Shown: positions 1-9,579, numbered from the stretch's first letter. The stretch is DNA of 64,000 bases from DASXUG01 sp964620425 (GCA_964620425.1 CAZUGV010000002.1:62001-126000), one strand, 5' to 3'. Numbers and translations: made by a program. Notes: a model not told the origin generated them from the letters alone.

Positions 1-1916
1 TACTCTGAACTGAGTTTGTACGTCCCCGTGAGGTTGACTTGTGTGTAGTCATCCGTTGTTGTTTCATTTTGGGCGACACGGTCTTGTTTAAAACCATGCA
101 ATACGTCTAACCTAGCGTTTAATTTATTCAGTTGATAATCTAGACCGAACCCAATGCGTACTGGTGAAATGCGTGGCAATGGTTGCCCCGTCTTTAAGTC
201 AGTAGCGTGAACATAGTCCCCACGCAATCGTAAATCAAGCGCACCAATTTGGTCGTATATTCTAAATTTAGCTTCACTTTCTATACCCTTGAATGATGCG
301 GGTACGCTAATCATTTGTACTTCATTTAAATCACCACCTATATTGCCATCCTCATCAACCAATCTGCCTGTGTTGAAAAACCCGAGGTAGTTATTAAAGC
401 GTGTGTAGTAAGCGCCAATGCTTGCTGAGTTAGCACCAGACTTCCAACGCAAATTAGCGTCGATACCGTTGGATTTTTCCACTTTGAGTGTTGTATCGCC
501 TATTTCATATTGCCCTGTAGCCAGGTGCGCACCATTGGCAAAAAGCTCTCCGTAGAATGGCGCTCTTTCATTGTGAGATAGATTTGTGGCGAATGACCAT
601 TGATCAGTAAAGTTATAAAGCGCACCAGTTGCAAAACTGGTGGGCGTAAAATTACGAGTGATCGCATCACCAAATTTTCCGCCACCTTTAGAGGCTTGCT
701 CAACATTGTCAACGCGACCGCCAAAAGTTACTTTGAAGTCTTTAGGTTTGTTCAAGTCAAATGGAAGTTCTTCGTAGAGATAGACGCCATTACGATTGGT
801 ATCCACTTTTGGGATAAACGCTTCATCACCCAACGCTTGAAAAGTAGAAAACTGATATTGATAGCCAATAACGCCAGACATTCTGCCAATGTTAGCGTGA
901 CCCGCTTCCAAGCTACCTTCTATCCCATTATTTTTGAAAGTCGTGCCGACGGTGCCACTCTCAATTTCTTGATGTTGATAATCAGTGTAGGCCGTGCGGA
1001 ACTTAACGCGATTAACAATATTGCCTAGATTTTTGAATTCGGTTGCAAAGTCCAAACGGTCACTTTTTTGGTCAATGCGAACGGTGTCTTCTTTCACCGA
1101 TCCATAGTTGTTTTTAAAGTTTGAGTAAGACAACCCCGCATATCCGTTGTCTAGTGTGATAGAAGCGCCAAGCGCACCTCCACTGGATTCAGAGTTGCTA
1201 TTGACTAAACGACCTTTAGTATCGGTTGCTGCTCGCTGACTGGGGATTTTTGCGTAATCTGGAATGCTTAAATCATCAGATTTTCTACCATACACATCCG
1301 CGTGAATCGCAAACAAACCATTACCGACATCGACTACCGCTGCACCATTTTTTTGATTATCAGCACCACCAAAACGCGCTTCATATCTGCCTGTTGCGCC
1401 ATTTAGTGACTCTTTCGGGATACGATGATCAATTGCGTTCACGACCCCACCTAAAGCGCTACCACCGTACAGCAAGGCTGCTGGTCCTCGCACCACATCA
1501 ATTTGCTCGACTACGATTGGGTCAAGTGCAACCGCGTGATCTTGGCTGAGCGCAGAGGCATCTAAAATACCCACACCGTTTTGTAACATGCGAATGCGAT
1601 CACCATCCAACCCCCGAATCACTGGGCGAGAGGCGGCTGGACCAAAATATGTAGAGCTAACGCCTGGAATAGATTTCAATAACTCGCCCAGCGTGCTCTC
1701 GCGCTGAATGGATAAATCGTGCCCATTTAACACAGAGACAGGCGTTACCATTTCATCTGAACCAACACCAAGGGGATTGCCCGTGACGGCAATCGCGTTT
1801 GTGGTAATGTTTTCTTTAGAATCAGCTGCAAAAACTGATGGTTGAATGAACGCAACTGATAAAGCCAATAATAACTTTTTGTGCGAAAAACCGCGTAAAT
1901 GACGAATAGTAGCCAT
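1..1916 (-). CDS. TonB-dependent outer-membrane receptor, ZnuD-like (partial, C-terminus outside window)
   Basis: The reading frame stays open from an ATG at 1916 to the window edge, giving about 638 residues without the C-terminal end of the barrel. A signal peptide (KKLLLALSVAFIQPSVFAAD) is followed by a plug domain with VSVLNGHDL, PVIRGLDGDRIRMLQNG and VVRGPAALLYGG. The segment DASALSQDHAVALDP resembles the corresponding stretch of ZnuD-type zinc/haem receptors (family knowledge), so zinc or another metal complex is the likeliest substrate, although substrate cannot be read from sequence. It would import ligand across the outer membrane using TonB-ExbBD energy. The small His/Cys-rich gene just upstream on the same strand fits a metal-related locus. 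Confidence 0.85.
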   Translation of the reverse strand, partial: MATIRHLRGFSHKKLLLALSVAFIQPSVFAADSKENITTNAIAVTGNPLGVGSDEMVTPVSVLNGHDLSIQRESTLGELLKSIPGVSSTYFGPAASRPVIRGLDGDRIRMLQNGVGILDASALSQDHAVALDPIVVEQIDVVRGPAALLYGGSALGGVVNAIDHRIPKESLNGATGRYEARFGGADNQKNGAAVVDVGNGLFAIHADVYGRKSDDLSIPDYAKIPSQRAATDTKGRLVNSNSESSGGALGASITLDNGYAGLSYSNFKNNYGSVKEDTVRIDQKSDRLDFATEFKNLGNIVNRVKFRTAYTDYQHQEIESGTVGTTFKNNGIEGSLEAGHANIGRMSGVIGYQYQFSTFQALGDEAFIPKVDTNRNGVYLYEELPFDLNKPKDFKVTFGGRVDNVEQASKGGGKFGDAITRNFTPTSFATGALYNFTDQWSFATNLSHNERAPFYGELFANGAHLATGQYEIGDTTLKVEKSNGIDANLRWKSGANSASIGAYYTRFNNYLGFFNTGRLVDEDGNIGGDLNEVQMISVPASFKGIESEAKFRIYDQIGALDLRLRGDYVHATDLKTGQPLPRISPVRIGFGLDYQLNKLNARLDVLHGFKQDRVAQNETTTDDYTQVNLTGTYKLSSE

Positions 1917-1941
1917 GATGAATCCTCAAAACTCATAAAGT

Positions 1942-1963
1942 AAAAATAGCCTGATAATCAGGC
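1942..1963 (-). terminator. short hairpin plus T-run between the small gene and the TonB receptor
   Basis: GCCTGATAATCAGGC at 1949-1963 is a palindrome that folds, on the minus strand, into a five-pair GCCTG/CAGGC stem followed by TATTTTTA. It lies after the small His/Cys-rich gene and before the receptor start. It could be a weak terminator or attenuator, or equally a DNA operator. Confidence 0.4.
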
Positions 1964-1975
1964 GCTAAATTAGAT

Positions 1976-2290
1976 TTAAACGAGTTGAGAGGGTGGTGCA
2001 CGAGCAGCATATGCACGGCGCAAAGGTTGCGCGTATGTGTAAAATTGCGATACAAATAATGCCTGAACAGCAACAACGACTGATGGCGTAGCAAAGCTAG
2101 AATCTAATGCGTGATCAAGCTCTCCATAGCTAATACACTTATCACAAATCGGTGAATGAGGCGTTTTGTCTTGTTGCTTAAGGGGTGTCGTAATTTCTGC
2201 GTAATGCGAAATTTCATGCAAAACAGCCCCTGTTTGCGCAAACGCAAACATAAATATTAGGGATAGACTAACTAGGAGCTTATGCAACAT
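1976..2290 (-). CDS. small exported His/Cys-containing protein (DUF2946-like), likely metal-related
   Basis: A 104-residue protein with an N-terminal hydrophobic export segment (residues about 4-22), the histidine-rich HEISHY motif, a CDKC pair (ICDKCISYGE) and a C-terminal ARAPP signature. The Cys pair and the final RAPP are features of DUF2946-type small proteins found beside metal receptors and metal-resistance genes (family knowledge). It lies 59 bases upstream of the TonB receptor on the same strand, so co-transcription is likely. A role in metal sensing or binding at the envelope is an inference. Confidence 0.55.
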   Translation of the reverse strand: MLHKLLVSLSLIFMFAFAQTGAVLHEISHYAEITTPLKQQDKTPHSPICDKCISYGELDHALDSSFATPSVVVAVQALFVSQFYTYAQPLRRAYAARAPPSQLV

Positions 2291-2367
2291 AGATGCATTT
2301 TATCAGAGATTTATGACAAAAGCGTGCGTTAAGCGACTCAGTGTCGATTGGGACCAAGTTAAAAAAA

Positions 2368-2994
2368 TCATTCAATCTCAGCGGCTTCTACAAATATAAG
2401 CTCGCAGGCACCCCCACCTGAATCTTTGCGGGTGAGCGAGCTACGCCACGACCAGCCATTGCTATTTTTTATTTCAACTAACATGCCCTTAATCTTAATA
2501 AACCTGTGATTCGTGGCTTGGTTTAGCACTCTAGCAACCGACTCATCTGCAGGAATAAGATGCATATTTGCGGAAGATTCGATAATTTCCTGAAGTGGGA
2601 TAGGCGGTGCATCTTTCCAAGCATAACGATACCAACGGCCTCCTTGCGAAATATTGAGGGTTTTATATACGGCTGGATCAGCCATACGCTTCCAACCAAG
2701 CGCTAAATCAAGTGGAGATAACTCAGCGGATGTATCTAATGAGTATCGGGTGGCTGAAAGTATCCTTGCGCGTATCACAAAGTTAGCGAGAGGCTTCACT
2801 GAATAGTTTTTAAAGGTGAAGCTAGGTTTATCGGTATCAGTTTGCTCTGGCTCATCAGAAAAGTGAACCTGAGATAGCATCACTTGTTGATGCATAAAAT
2901 CGCTATGCCGTGCTTGGTGCTTTTGTTGCCAAATAATCGCTATCATCACCAATATACCGATTAGCACAATATGTAGAGGTTTCATGCTATTCAT
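2368..2994 (-). CDS. conserved hypothetical protein with N-terminal membrane anchor
   Basis: A 208-residue protein. Residues 7-22 form one hydrophobic segment, probably an uncleaved anchor, and the rest is predicted outside the cytoplasm. Recognisable stretches are GGRWYRYAWKD, IESSANMHLIPAD and a GGGACELIFV end. I do not recognise a characterised family. It stands alone between the metal locus and ntrX, with 142 bases on the ntrX side and no obvious operon partner. Confidence 0.6.
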   Translation of the reverse strand: MNSMKPLHIVLIGILVMIAIIWQQKHQARHSDFMHQQVMLSQVHFSDEPEQTDTDKPSFTFKNYSVKPLANFVIRARILSATRYSLDTSAELSPLDLALGWKRMADPAVYKTLNISQGGRWYRYAWKDAPPIPLQEIIESSANMHLIPADESVARVLNQATNHRFIKIKGMLVEIKNSNGWSWRSSLTRKDSGGGACELIFVEAAEIE

Positions 2995-3136
2995 CTCGGC
3001 AATTGAAGAAAAAACTTTTGGGAGTGAGCTAACGCATCACCAGATAAATTGAATCGGCAAAAATACACCTATACGTTTTGACGAATATTAGTAAGCTTAA
3101 GCGTGAATAAAACGCGCACATGAAAGCCAATGCGCA

Positions 3137-4408
3137 TTACTTTACCTTAATCTCCAATTGCTTTAGTTTGCGATAAAGATGTGTGCGCTCGAGACCAGCA
3201 GCCACAGCAACTTTACTCATATTCTTGCCAAACTTTGCAATGTGGTGTTCAAAATAAATGCGCTCAAATGCGTCTCGCGCATCCCTAAGCGGCTGGTCTA
3301 AATCAAACGCCATATTTTGCTGTGTGCTAACCGACCGACTTGCTGATTGTAGTGTTGAAAATTGTGTTAACACACGCATCGTGTCTTCTAATGTGATTTT
3401 ATCGCCCAAGCTAGTTTGCATTAAGTTGCGGACTACGTTGTCTAGCTGTGTGAGATTGCCAGGCCAGTCTGCGTTTCGTAAAGCATTGAGTGCGCCCACT
3501 TCAAACTCGCGATACGCTATCGCATGTGACTCAACCAACATTACACTTATCGCTCGAACCAAATCTGGCACATCCTCACGATGATCAACCAATCTGGGAA
3601 TGGTTAATGTACTAGCAGATAGCATTTGAAACAGATGTTGGTCAAACTGTTTAGCGTCCACCAATTCTGGCAAATCCACGGAAGTGGCACACACAATGCG
3701 GACATCATGCTTATTGGCTTGAGAGATTAGTATCTGCAACCCTTTTTGTTGCGTTTTGTTTAACTGCGCTATTTCAGAAATAAATATCAGACCGCCAGCT
3801 GTGCTCTGCAATATATCGACTGGTGCTTGCTCCAAACACTCGAAATCGGTGAGCTCTAGCCATGGCGTATTTCGTTGATGGAGGAACTTAGCACATAACT
3901 CGGCACCGCTACCTGCCTCACCAATCAGTAGTAGGCAGGATTTAGAGTGTGCAAGTTGTTCAAGCCGCTGCCTTAGGTCTGAAATGACCGAGCTTTTGCC
4001 TAAGCTAAATAAATTCATATCAGACTTTGGCAATTGTTCACCGTGTTTTAAAGCGGCTGAAACAGTTTTAAGCAACTTTTGCAATGCAATTGGTTTTTCA
4101 AGAAAATCAAAAGCACCAATGCGCGTAGCTTCTACTGCTGTATCAATCGTACCATGCCCAGACATCATGACCACAGGCATAGTCAGCATGCCTGTACTAC
4201 CCCATTCCTTGAGCAACGTAATGCCATCACAATCAGGCATCCAAATATCTAGTAGCACTAAATCAGGAGGGGCTTGCATTCTGGATTCGCGCGCTTGCGC
4301 TGCGTTCTCAGCCAAGCGAACGTAATAGCCTTCGTCTTGCAAAATATCACGCAATAACTCACGAATACCAATTTCATCATCTACTACCAGTAGCTGTCTT
4401 GCCGTCAT
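3137..4408 (-). CDS. ntrX: NtrX-like response regulator with degenerate AAA+ domain
   Basis: A 423-residue regulator downstream of ntrY. The receiver domain (1-120) is intact: acidic D10/D11/E12, phospho-acceptor D54, S83 and K105. The C-terminal Fis-type helix-turn-helix is intact (KVAVAAGLERTHLYRKLKQL, about 399-418). The central sigma-54 activator domain is not: Walker A reads GEAGSGAE (163-170) with Ala where the catalytic Lys belongs, Walker B reads GGLIFISEI (205-213) with Ser for Asp, the GAFTGA loop region is deleted, and sensor II reads GNLTQLDN without its Arg. It probably binds DNA after phosphorylation by NtrY but is unlikely to remodel sigma-54 polymerase. Name by context and architecture. 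Confidence 0.85.
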   Translation of the reverse strand: MTARQLLVVDDEIGIRELLRDILQDEGYYVRLAENAAQARESRMQAPPDLVLLDIWMPDCDGITLLKEWGSTGMLTMPVVMMSGHGTIDTAVEATRIGAFDFLEKPIALQKLLKTVSAALKHGEQLPKSDMNLFSLGKSSVISDLRQRLEQLAHSKSCLLLIGEAGSGAELCAKFLHQRNTPWLELTDFECLEQAPVDILQSTAGGLIFISEIAQLNKTQQKGLQILISQANKHDVRIVCATSVDLPELVDAKQFDQHLFQMLSASTLTIPRLVDHREDVPDLVRAISVMLVESHAIAYREFEVGALNALRNADWPGNLTQLDNVVRNLMQTSLGDKITLEDTMRVLTQFSTLQSASRSVSTQQNMAFDLDQPLRDARDAFERIYFEHHIAKFGKNMSKVAVAAGLERTHLYRKLKQLEIKVK

Positions 4409-4541
4409 GCACTACTCACTCCTCTTAACGATTATATTTTCCGAGATTGGCACACACAAACTTGCTAGTGAATGTGCGCTCAAGCACCTCTACAAAAGAA
4501 GCATTTTAAAACTCAATAAACGTCCCAATCCAAATCAATAT

Positions 4542-6680
4542 TTAGATTTTTAGATTTTTATCCGGATTGCCCTTGATCGGAAAAACCAAACTTACCAATG
4601 CCCCACCTTGCACTATATTTTCAACACTGATACTACCATCGTGCTCTTCAATGATTTTTTTAACGATAGCAAGACCCAACCCTGTGCCATGTTTTTTAGT
4701 GGTCATATAAGGTTCAAACACACGAGTTAACAGCTCTAAGGGGAACCCAGTGCCATTATCTTCTACTGTTAACAGGATATTGCCTGCTTGTTGGCTGGTG
4801 CTCACCAAAATTTTCGCACCTGCTTGACCGTCTAGCGCATCTTGGGAGTTTTGCAATAAGTTATGCAATACTTGTCTGAGCATATTAGCATCGCCAAGGA
4901 TTAATGATAGCTTTGGGGCTAAGTTTAAATCAATCGAAATAGACTCTAATTCATAAAGGTCTAATACTTCTAAAACAAGGTGGTTCAGATCCACGTCGCT
5001 AAAACTTACAGCAGGCGCTCTTGCATACTCACTAAACTCATTCACCATGGTTTTCATGGCATCCACTTGGTTGACAATAGTCGCCGTGGCACGACGTAAC
5101 ATTTCTGCATCGTCACCGCTTAACTTTGCAATCAGCTTATGCTCCAAGCGCTCTGCCGATAACTGAATAGGTGTGAGAGGATTTTTAATTTCATGCGCCA
5201 AGCGCCTAGCCACCTCACCCCATGCCGCGTCACGTTGCGCTTGTACCATCGCGGTGATATCGTCAAACACAACCAAATAACCACTATCCGCACTATATGG
5301 CAAACGCGTGCCTCTTAACAAAAGTGTGCGCTTACCTTGAGCAACTACAATATCTAACTGCTCCTGCCACTCACCAGACTCCAGTGCATTAAAATGGTTT
5401 AAAACTGTGCTCACAAAATCTTTTAACAGCGGAAACTCTTCACTCAAGCGTGTAAATGGGAAATCTACAAAATGCCCTAAAGTCACATCTAAAATATGCG
5501 AAGCCGCAAAGTTATTGGTGCGCAGTTCTGCTTTATCATTCAAGGTAAGCACCCCTGAAGAGAGATTTGCCAAGATAGTCTCCAAATAGCCACGCGCCGC
5601 TTCGACTCGCTGACGATTGCGTGTAGAGGCCTCCGTTGCATCTCCTAGCTGTCGCGTCATACTATTGAAAGATTGCACCAGTACGCCCAACTCATCTTTA
5701 CCGTGTACAGGCAAGACAGTATCGTACTCACCTCGCGCAATTGCCCGAGTCCCTTCGGCCAAGACGCCTAAAGGAGCTGATATTCGACTACTCAATACAA
5801 ATGCAAAAGAAATGGCGGTAAGCAAAGCCAGTATCATTACCAAAGTTAGCGTTAAAGCGAATACATCTTTGAGCGATTCTCTGCTGAGAGAAAGTTCTTG
5901 ATAGTCCTGATAAACTGACTGCACAGACTCCGCCGTGGTCGCCAGCGCACTAGGTACCGGCTGTAACAGTTGCAAAATACGCGTTTCACCCGCCAGATCA
6001 GTCATATTGATAGGCGTAAGGACACGCAAATAAAGCCCCTTGTTGGGAATAGGCTCAATTGAGCCTCGCGCATGCAATCTCGCTTGGCGCAGTTGATCCA
6101 AGGTTGGCATATCTGGCAAAAACGTGGTTGCATCACTGCTGGAAAAAGCAAGAATATTGCCTTGTAGCGTCAAGAGCACCGCATCTTGAACTCCACTTTT
6201 CTCACGTAAATCATTGAGTACATTAAGCTGAGTATTTTTGGGTTGGAACGCCAAATTCAAAGCCATGTTTTCACTTTTTTGCCCAAGGTCAGCTAGCATA
6301 GTATCTAGCGCACTTTGCCCTAAACGCAAACCGCCTTCTAGCGCAGCCTCTACCTTAACGTTAAACCATGATTCGATAGAGCGGGTTAAAAAGTTCACGG
6401 ATACAGTGTAAACAATAAGCCCCGGGATAATCGCCATTAAGGCGAACGAGGATAGCAAGCGAAAACTTAAACGACTGCCGAGAGAGCGATCACGAATTTG
6501 CTTATAAAATCGCCACAACTGAAAACAAATCAACAGCACAAGTGCCGTGGCTAAAATGATATTTAATGTGAGGAGTGTGGAGTAATTGCTACCTGCTGCT
6601 GCAGTATTCGCACTGGCATTTGATAACAAATACAGTAAAAATGCACCGAGCAGAGCGCTAAGAAAAACAATATATCTCAT
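4542..6680 (-). CDS. ntrY: NtrY-like sensor histidine kinase
   Basis: A 712-residue membrane kinase. Hydrophobic segments at about 2-22, 36-58 and 80-100 are followed by a periplasmic stretch, another membrane segment near 285-305, HAMP, PAS, then the kinase core. The H-box is LAHEIKNPLTPIQLSAERLE, the N-box LLQNSQDAL, and the ATP lid boxes VEDNGTGF and GTGLGLAIVKKI; all look active. This is the NtrY layout, which senses envelope, nitrogen or redox state in other bacteria. Its start codon overlaps the stop of the DUF4390 gene (TAATG), so they are translationally coupled. NtrX follows 133 bases later. Confidence 0.92.
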   Translation of the reverse strand: MRYIVFLSALLGAFLLYLLSNASANTAAAGSNYSTLLTLNIILATALVLLICFQLWRFYKQIRDRSLGSRLSFRLLSSFALMAIIPGLIVYTVSVNFLTRSIESWFNVKVEAALEGGLRLGQSALDTMLADLGQKSENMALNLAFQPKNTQLNVLNDLREKSGVQDAVLLTLQGNILAFSSSDATTFLPDMPTLDQLRQARLHARGSIEPIPNKGLYLRVLTPINMTDLAGETRILQLLQPVPSALATTAESVQSVYQDYQELSLSRESLKDVFALTLTLVMILALLTAISFAFVLSSRISAPLGVLAEGTRAIARGEYDTVLPVHGKDELGVLVQSFNSMTRQLGDATEASTRNRQRVEAARGYLETILANLSSGVLTLNDKAELRTNNFAASHILDVTLGHFVDFPFTRLSEEFPLLKDFVSTVLNHFNALESGEWQEQLDIVVAQGKRTLLLRGTRLPYSADSGYLVVFDDITAMVQAQRDAAWGEVARRLAHEIKNPLTPIQLSAERLEHKLIAKLSGDDAEMLRRATATIVNQVDAMKTMVNEFSEYARAPAVSFSDVDLNHLVLEVLDLYELESISIDLNLAPKLSLILGDANMLRQVLHNLLQNSQDALDGQAGAKILVSTSQQAGNILLTVEDNGTGFPLELLTRVFEPYMTTKKHGTGLGLAIVKKIIEEHDGSISVENIVQGGALVSLVFPIKGNPDKNLKI

Positions 6681-7297
6681 TAAAAGTTAAACACAGGCGT
6701 CCAACGATAAGGTTCTGAAATCATCTCCCAGCTTCCTGAATTGATAGCCTCTAATTGGAACAGCTTCGGAAGTTGAGACTTGTCTAAGCGAATACGCAAG
6801 GTAGCATTGTAGGTTTCGCCTTTTTTAAGTAGCGCCTTTTCTAACACAACCCATTCACGGAGCCTAGCCAACTCACTTTTGGCTTCAGATAAAGTAGAAA
6901 ATGTTACTTGATGACTTTCACGATTCACCAAAAACTGGCGAGAGAGTGCGTGATAGCTCAAAACAACTTTCATTGAAGGCGTGACAATCTCATCATCAAA
7001 CCAATAATAGCGTGGCGATACAAGTTGAAACTCAATCAAGAATGTCAGTGGCACGCCCTTGATAATGGCATCGTCGACCTCAGGACTAAACACCACATCA
7101 AAATCTGCTTGTAATTTATATGCTTCGTCCTTAAGTAGCAACTCCGCTTGCTTGATTGCCAAGGCACTAACGGTGGGGGCGGTGGTCACTGCTAACAAAC
7201 TTTTTGAATAGACCATGAAGACCGCAATCAGGCCAAACATAGTAAAAGCCCGAAGCCAACTATCGTTTTTGTAGTAATGCGTAAAAGAAGCCATCAT
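6680..7297 (-). CDS. DUF4390 domain protein
   Basis: A 205-residue exported protein. It has one hydrophobic segment (FTMFGLIAVFMVYSKSLLA, about 18-36) then a beta-rich domain with YYWFDDEIV and FLVNRESHQVTF, typical of DUF4390. The family occurs next to ntrY in Betaproteobacteria and has no known function. The listed start overlaps the rsmB end by 38 bases; an internal ATG at 7240 would remove the overlap and still leave the signal segment, so the start is uncertain. It is coupled to ntrY by TAATG, which suggests it may supply or modulate the kinase signal (inference). Confidence 0.75.
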   Translation of the reverse strand: MMASFTHYYKNDSWLRAFTMFGLIAVFMVYSKSLLAVTTAPTVSALAIKQAELLLKDEAYKLQADFDVVFSPEVDDAIIKGVPLTFLIEFQLVSPRYYWFDDEIVTPSMKVVLSYHALSRQFLVNRESHQVTFSTLSEAKSELARLREWVVLEKALLKKGETYNATLRIRLDKSQLPKLFQLEAINSGSWEMISEPYRWTPVFNF

Positions 7298-8585
7298 GTT
7301 GTTTGCAAGGGAGTAGCTGCCTATCTTCCATATTGTTTTTTTGGGTACTTGCTTGTTGCAAATGAATCTGTAGTTCTGACGCTGTTTTTGATGCTAAATT
7401 GAATGTAACACGTTCAGCATCTAGGTTGTTTTTTAAAAAGTTATCGATTTGCGCTTGATTTTCCTCATGAAAAATCGAGCAAGTCACATAAAGTAATTTA
7501 CCACCCTTTACCAACATCTGCCACAAACTAGATAAAATTAGTGCCTGTTGTTGCGTAAATGACGCAACATCAGCCTCGCGCCTCAACCATTTAATATCAA
7601 CATGTCGCCTTACCACGCCAGAAGCAGTACACGGCACGTCGGCCAGTATTCGGTCAAACATCTGACCATCCCACCAATCTGATTTACTGGCATCACCTAG
7701 CTTTAAATCAGCGTTTAAATTTAATCTTGATAGATTCTCAGCAACGCGTTTTAAGCGCATTTCATCATGATCTAACGCGGACATGTTGATATCAGCGGTT
7801 TCTAGCAAATGCCCCGTTTTTCCCCCAGGCGCACAGCAAGCATCTAGCACGCGCATATTATCCTGTACATCTAAAAGCGTTGCTGCCAATTGCGCACCGT
7901 AATCTTGCACGGACACCCAACCTTCAGAAAACCGCGGCAACTGTTCTACAGGCACTGGCTTTTCAAGCAATAAAGCAACATCACCTAACATAGTTGCAAC
8001 ATGTCCTGCGTCACTCAATAGCTGCTGATATGCTTGCTGCGTGGTTTTTCTAACATTAATGCGCAGCACCATTGGCGGATGCTCGTTACCCGCCTGCAAT
8101 ATATTTTGCCATTGTTGCGGATATTGATTTTTAATCTTGTTAACCCACCATTGTGGGTAAGAGTATCTGGCTACATCATCAAGCTGCGCTTGTTCTATCA
8201 AGCTACTTTGCTGACGCAAAAAATTACGAAGCACAGCATTCACGAGACCTTTTGCCCAAGGCAAATTGGTTTTAGAAGCGGCTTTTACAGCTTGATCTAC
8301 CACCGTAAATGATTGTGCGGTTTCATAGCGTAACTGATAAATACAAATCAGCAACAAATGATTGAGCCAAGGGTCTTTTAAAGGCTTTTGTAGCAAAGGG
8401 TTAATGAGCGCTTTTAGTTCACCATAATGGCGTAGGCAACTGTAGCTTAGATCTTGTGTCAATCCGCGTTGCTGAGGCGTAATTTCAGGATACTGCTTGA
8501 AAATTTGCTCAAGCGTAATGGTTAAATTACGGCCAGCAAATACTTCCGATACCGCTTTTGCGGCAAGATTTTGTGAAATATGCAA
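7260..8585 (-). CDS. rsmB: 16S rRNA m5C967 methyltransferase RsmB
   Basis: A 441-residue protein that methylates cytosine 967 of 16S rRNA with SAM. An N-terminal NusB-like RNA-binding domain (about 1-140) precedes the Rossmann methyltransferase domain. The SAM motif is DACCAPGGKTGHL (248-260), the release cysteine lies in PCTASG (318-323), and the nucleophile lies in VTCS (Cys369). Length is normal for the family. It sits in the common order fmt-htpX-rsmB-DUF4390-ntrY. Confidence 0.95.
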   Translation of the reverse strand: MHISQNLAAKAVSEVFAGRNLTITLEQIFKQYPEITPQQRGLTQDLSYSCLRHYGELKALINPLLQKPLKDPWLNHLLLICIYQLRYETAQSFTVVDQAVKAASKTNLPWAKGLVNAVLRNFLRQQSSLIEQAQLDDVARYSYPQWWVNKIKNQYPQQWQNILQAGNEHPPMVLRINVRKTTQQAYQQLLSDAGHVATMLGDVALLLEKPVPVEQLPRFSEGWVSVQDYGAQLAATLLDVQDNMRVLDACCAPGGKTGHLLETADINMSALDHDEMRLKRVAENLSRLNLNADLKLGDASKSDWWDGQMFDRILADVPCTASGVVRRHVDIKWLRREADVASFTQQQALILSSLWQMLVKGGKLLYVTCSIFHEENQAQIDNFLKNNLDAERVTFNLASKTASELQIHLQQASTQKNNMEDRQLLPCKQHDGFFYALLQKR

Positions 8586-8668
8586 AACAGGCTTTCATGT
8601 AAACAAGCCCTATTTTAACCGTGTATGAGAAATCTTGCTAATTCCCATTTGTTTGGGAAAAATGCAGG

Positions 8669-9520
8669 TTAAATCGTCATTGCCATCAACTTCGCAATTC
8701 GCTCTTCAGTTTGCGGGTGTGTACTAAACAAGCCTTGCAATCCTGCGCCAGATAACGGATTGATAATCATCATTTGAGCAGTTTCAGGATGTTGCTCCGC
8801 TGCATCCATAGGAATTTGATGCGCATAATTGTGTATTTTTTCTAATGCAGCAGCAAGGGCTTTGGGGTCACGGCTAATTTCTGCACCACCTTTATCTGCC
8901 TCAAATTCGCGCGCACGTGAAATCGCCATTTGAATCAGCATTGCTGCCATCGGCGCTAAAATCATCACTAACATTGCCACCACAGGATGCACACCACGTT
9001 CTCGGTCATTGCCGCCAGAAAACAGCATGCCAAAACTACCAATGGACGAAATCGCCCCCGCCAAAGTAGCTGAAATAGTAGAAATTAAAGTGTCCCTGTG
9101 TTTCACGTGTGCTAGCTCGTGAGCCATTACTCCACGAAGTTCGCGCTCACTTAAGATGCGCATGATACCTGTGGTCGCCGCCACGGCTGCGTGCTCTGGG
9201 TTGCGACCAGTCGCAAATGCGTTAGGTTGATCCTCGTCAATCACATACACTTTTGGCATTGGCAACTCAGCATTTTTCGCTAACTCACTCACCATGTTGT
9301 AATAGTTGCGAAACTGGGCATTGTCGGGCGTAATTTCTTGCGCATTGTACATTTTAAGTACAGCTTGATCGGAAAACCAGTAAGCGTATACATTCATCCC
9401 CGCCGCCATTAATAGCGCAATCATCATGCCACCAGCACCACCAAGCATTGCACCTACAGCACCAAACAGGGCAACAATACCCGCCATTAAAATCGTTGTT
9501 TTTAACCAGTTTCCCAACAT
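8669..9520 (-). CDS. htpX: membrane zinc metalloprotease HtpX
   Basis: A 283-residue M48 peptidase for quality control of inner-membrane proteins. Two N-terminal membrane segments (about 8-48) are followed by the zinc motif HELAH at 134-138, with a downstream glutamate in REFEADKGGAE as the third zinc ligand. Two more hydrophobic stretches follow the motif, as in E. coli HtpX. Length is normal. It lies between fmt and rsmB on the same strand. Confidence 0.95.
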   Translation of the reverse strand: MLGNWLKTTILMAGIVALFGAVGAMLGGAGGMMIALLMAAGMNVYAYWFSDQAVLKMYNAQEITPDNAQFRNYYNMVSELAKNAELPMPKVYVIDEDQPNAFATGRNPEHAAVAATTGIMRILSERELRGVMAHELAHVKHRDTLISTISATLAGAISSIGSFGMLFSGGNDRERGVHPVVAMLVMILAPMAAMLIQMAISRAREFEADKGGAEISRDPKALAAALEKIHNYAHQIPMDAAEQHPETAQMMIINPLSGAGLQGLFSTHPQTEERIAKLMAMTI

Positions 9521-9544
9521 TACAATTTCCTTCTAACAGTTTTG

Positions 9545-9579
9545 AATCAACACTAATCACCTATATGATGGTGTTGATT
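9545..9579 (-). repeat. nine-pair hairpin in the htpX leader
   Basis: AATCAACAC (9545-9553) and GTGTTGATT (9571-9579) are perfect inverted repeats separated by 17 bases, between fmt and the htpX start. It has no T-run in the minus direction, so it is more likely a leader structure or operator than a terminator. Function unknown. Confidence 0.35.

Noticed and set aside
600..1028. 142-codon plus-strand ORF inside the TonB receptor
   Set aside because: It is antisense to a clearly coding frame with recognisable receptor motifs and has no family resemblance.
4455..4475. TGGCAC...CTTGCT resembling a sigma-54 site between ntrY and ntrX
   Set aside because: The spacing between GG and GC is wrong by several bases and it points away from both genes.
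8642..8659. TTCCCA/TGGGAA hairpin after htpX
   Set aside because: Only six pairs with a weak T-run; too little to call a terminator.
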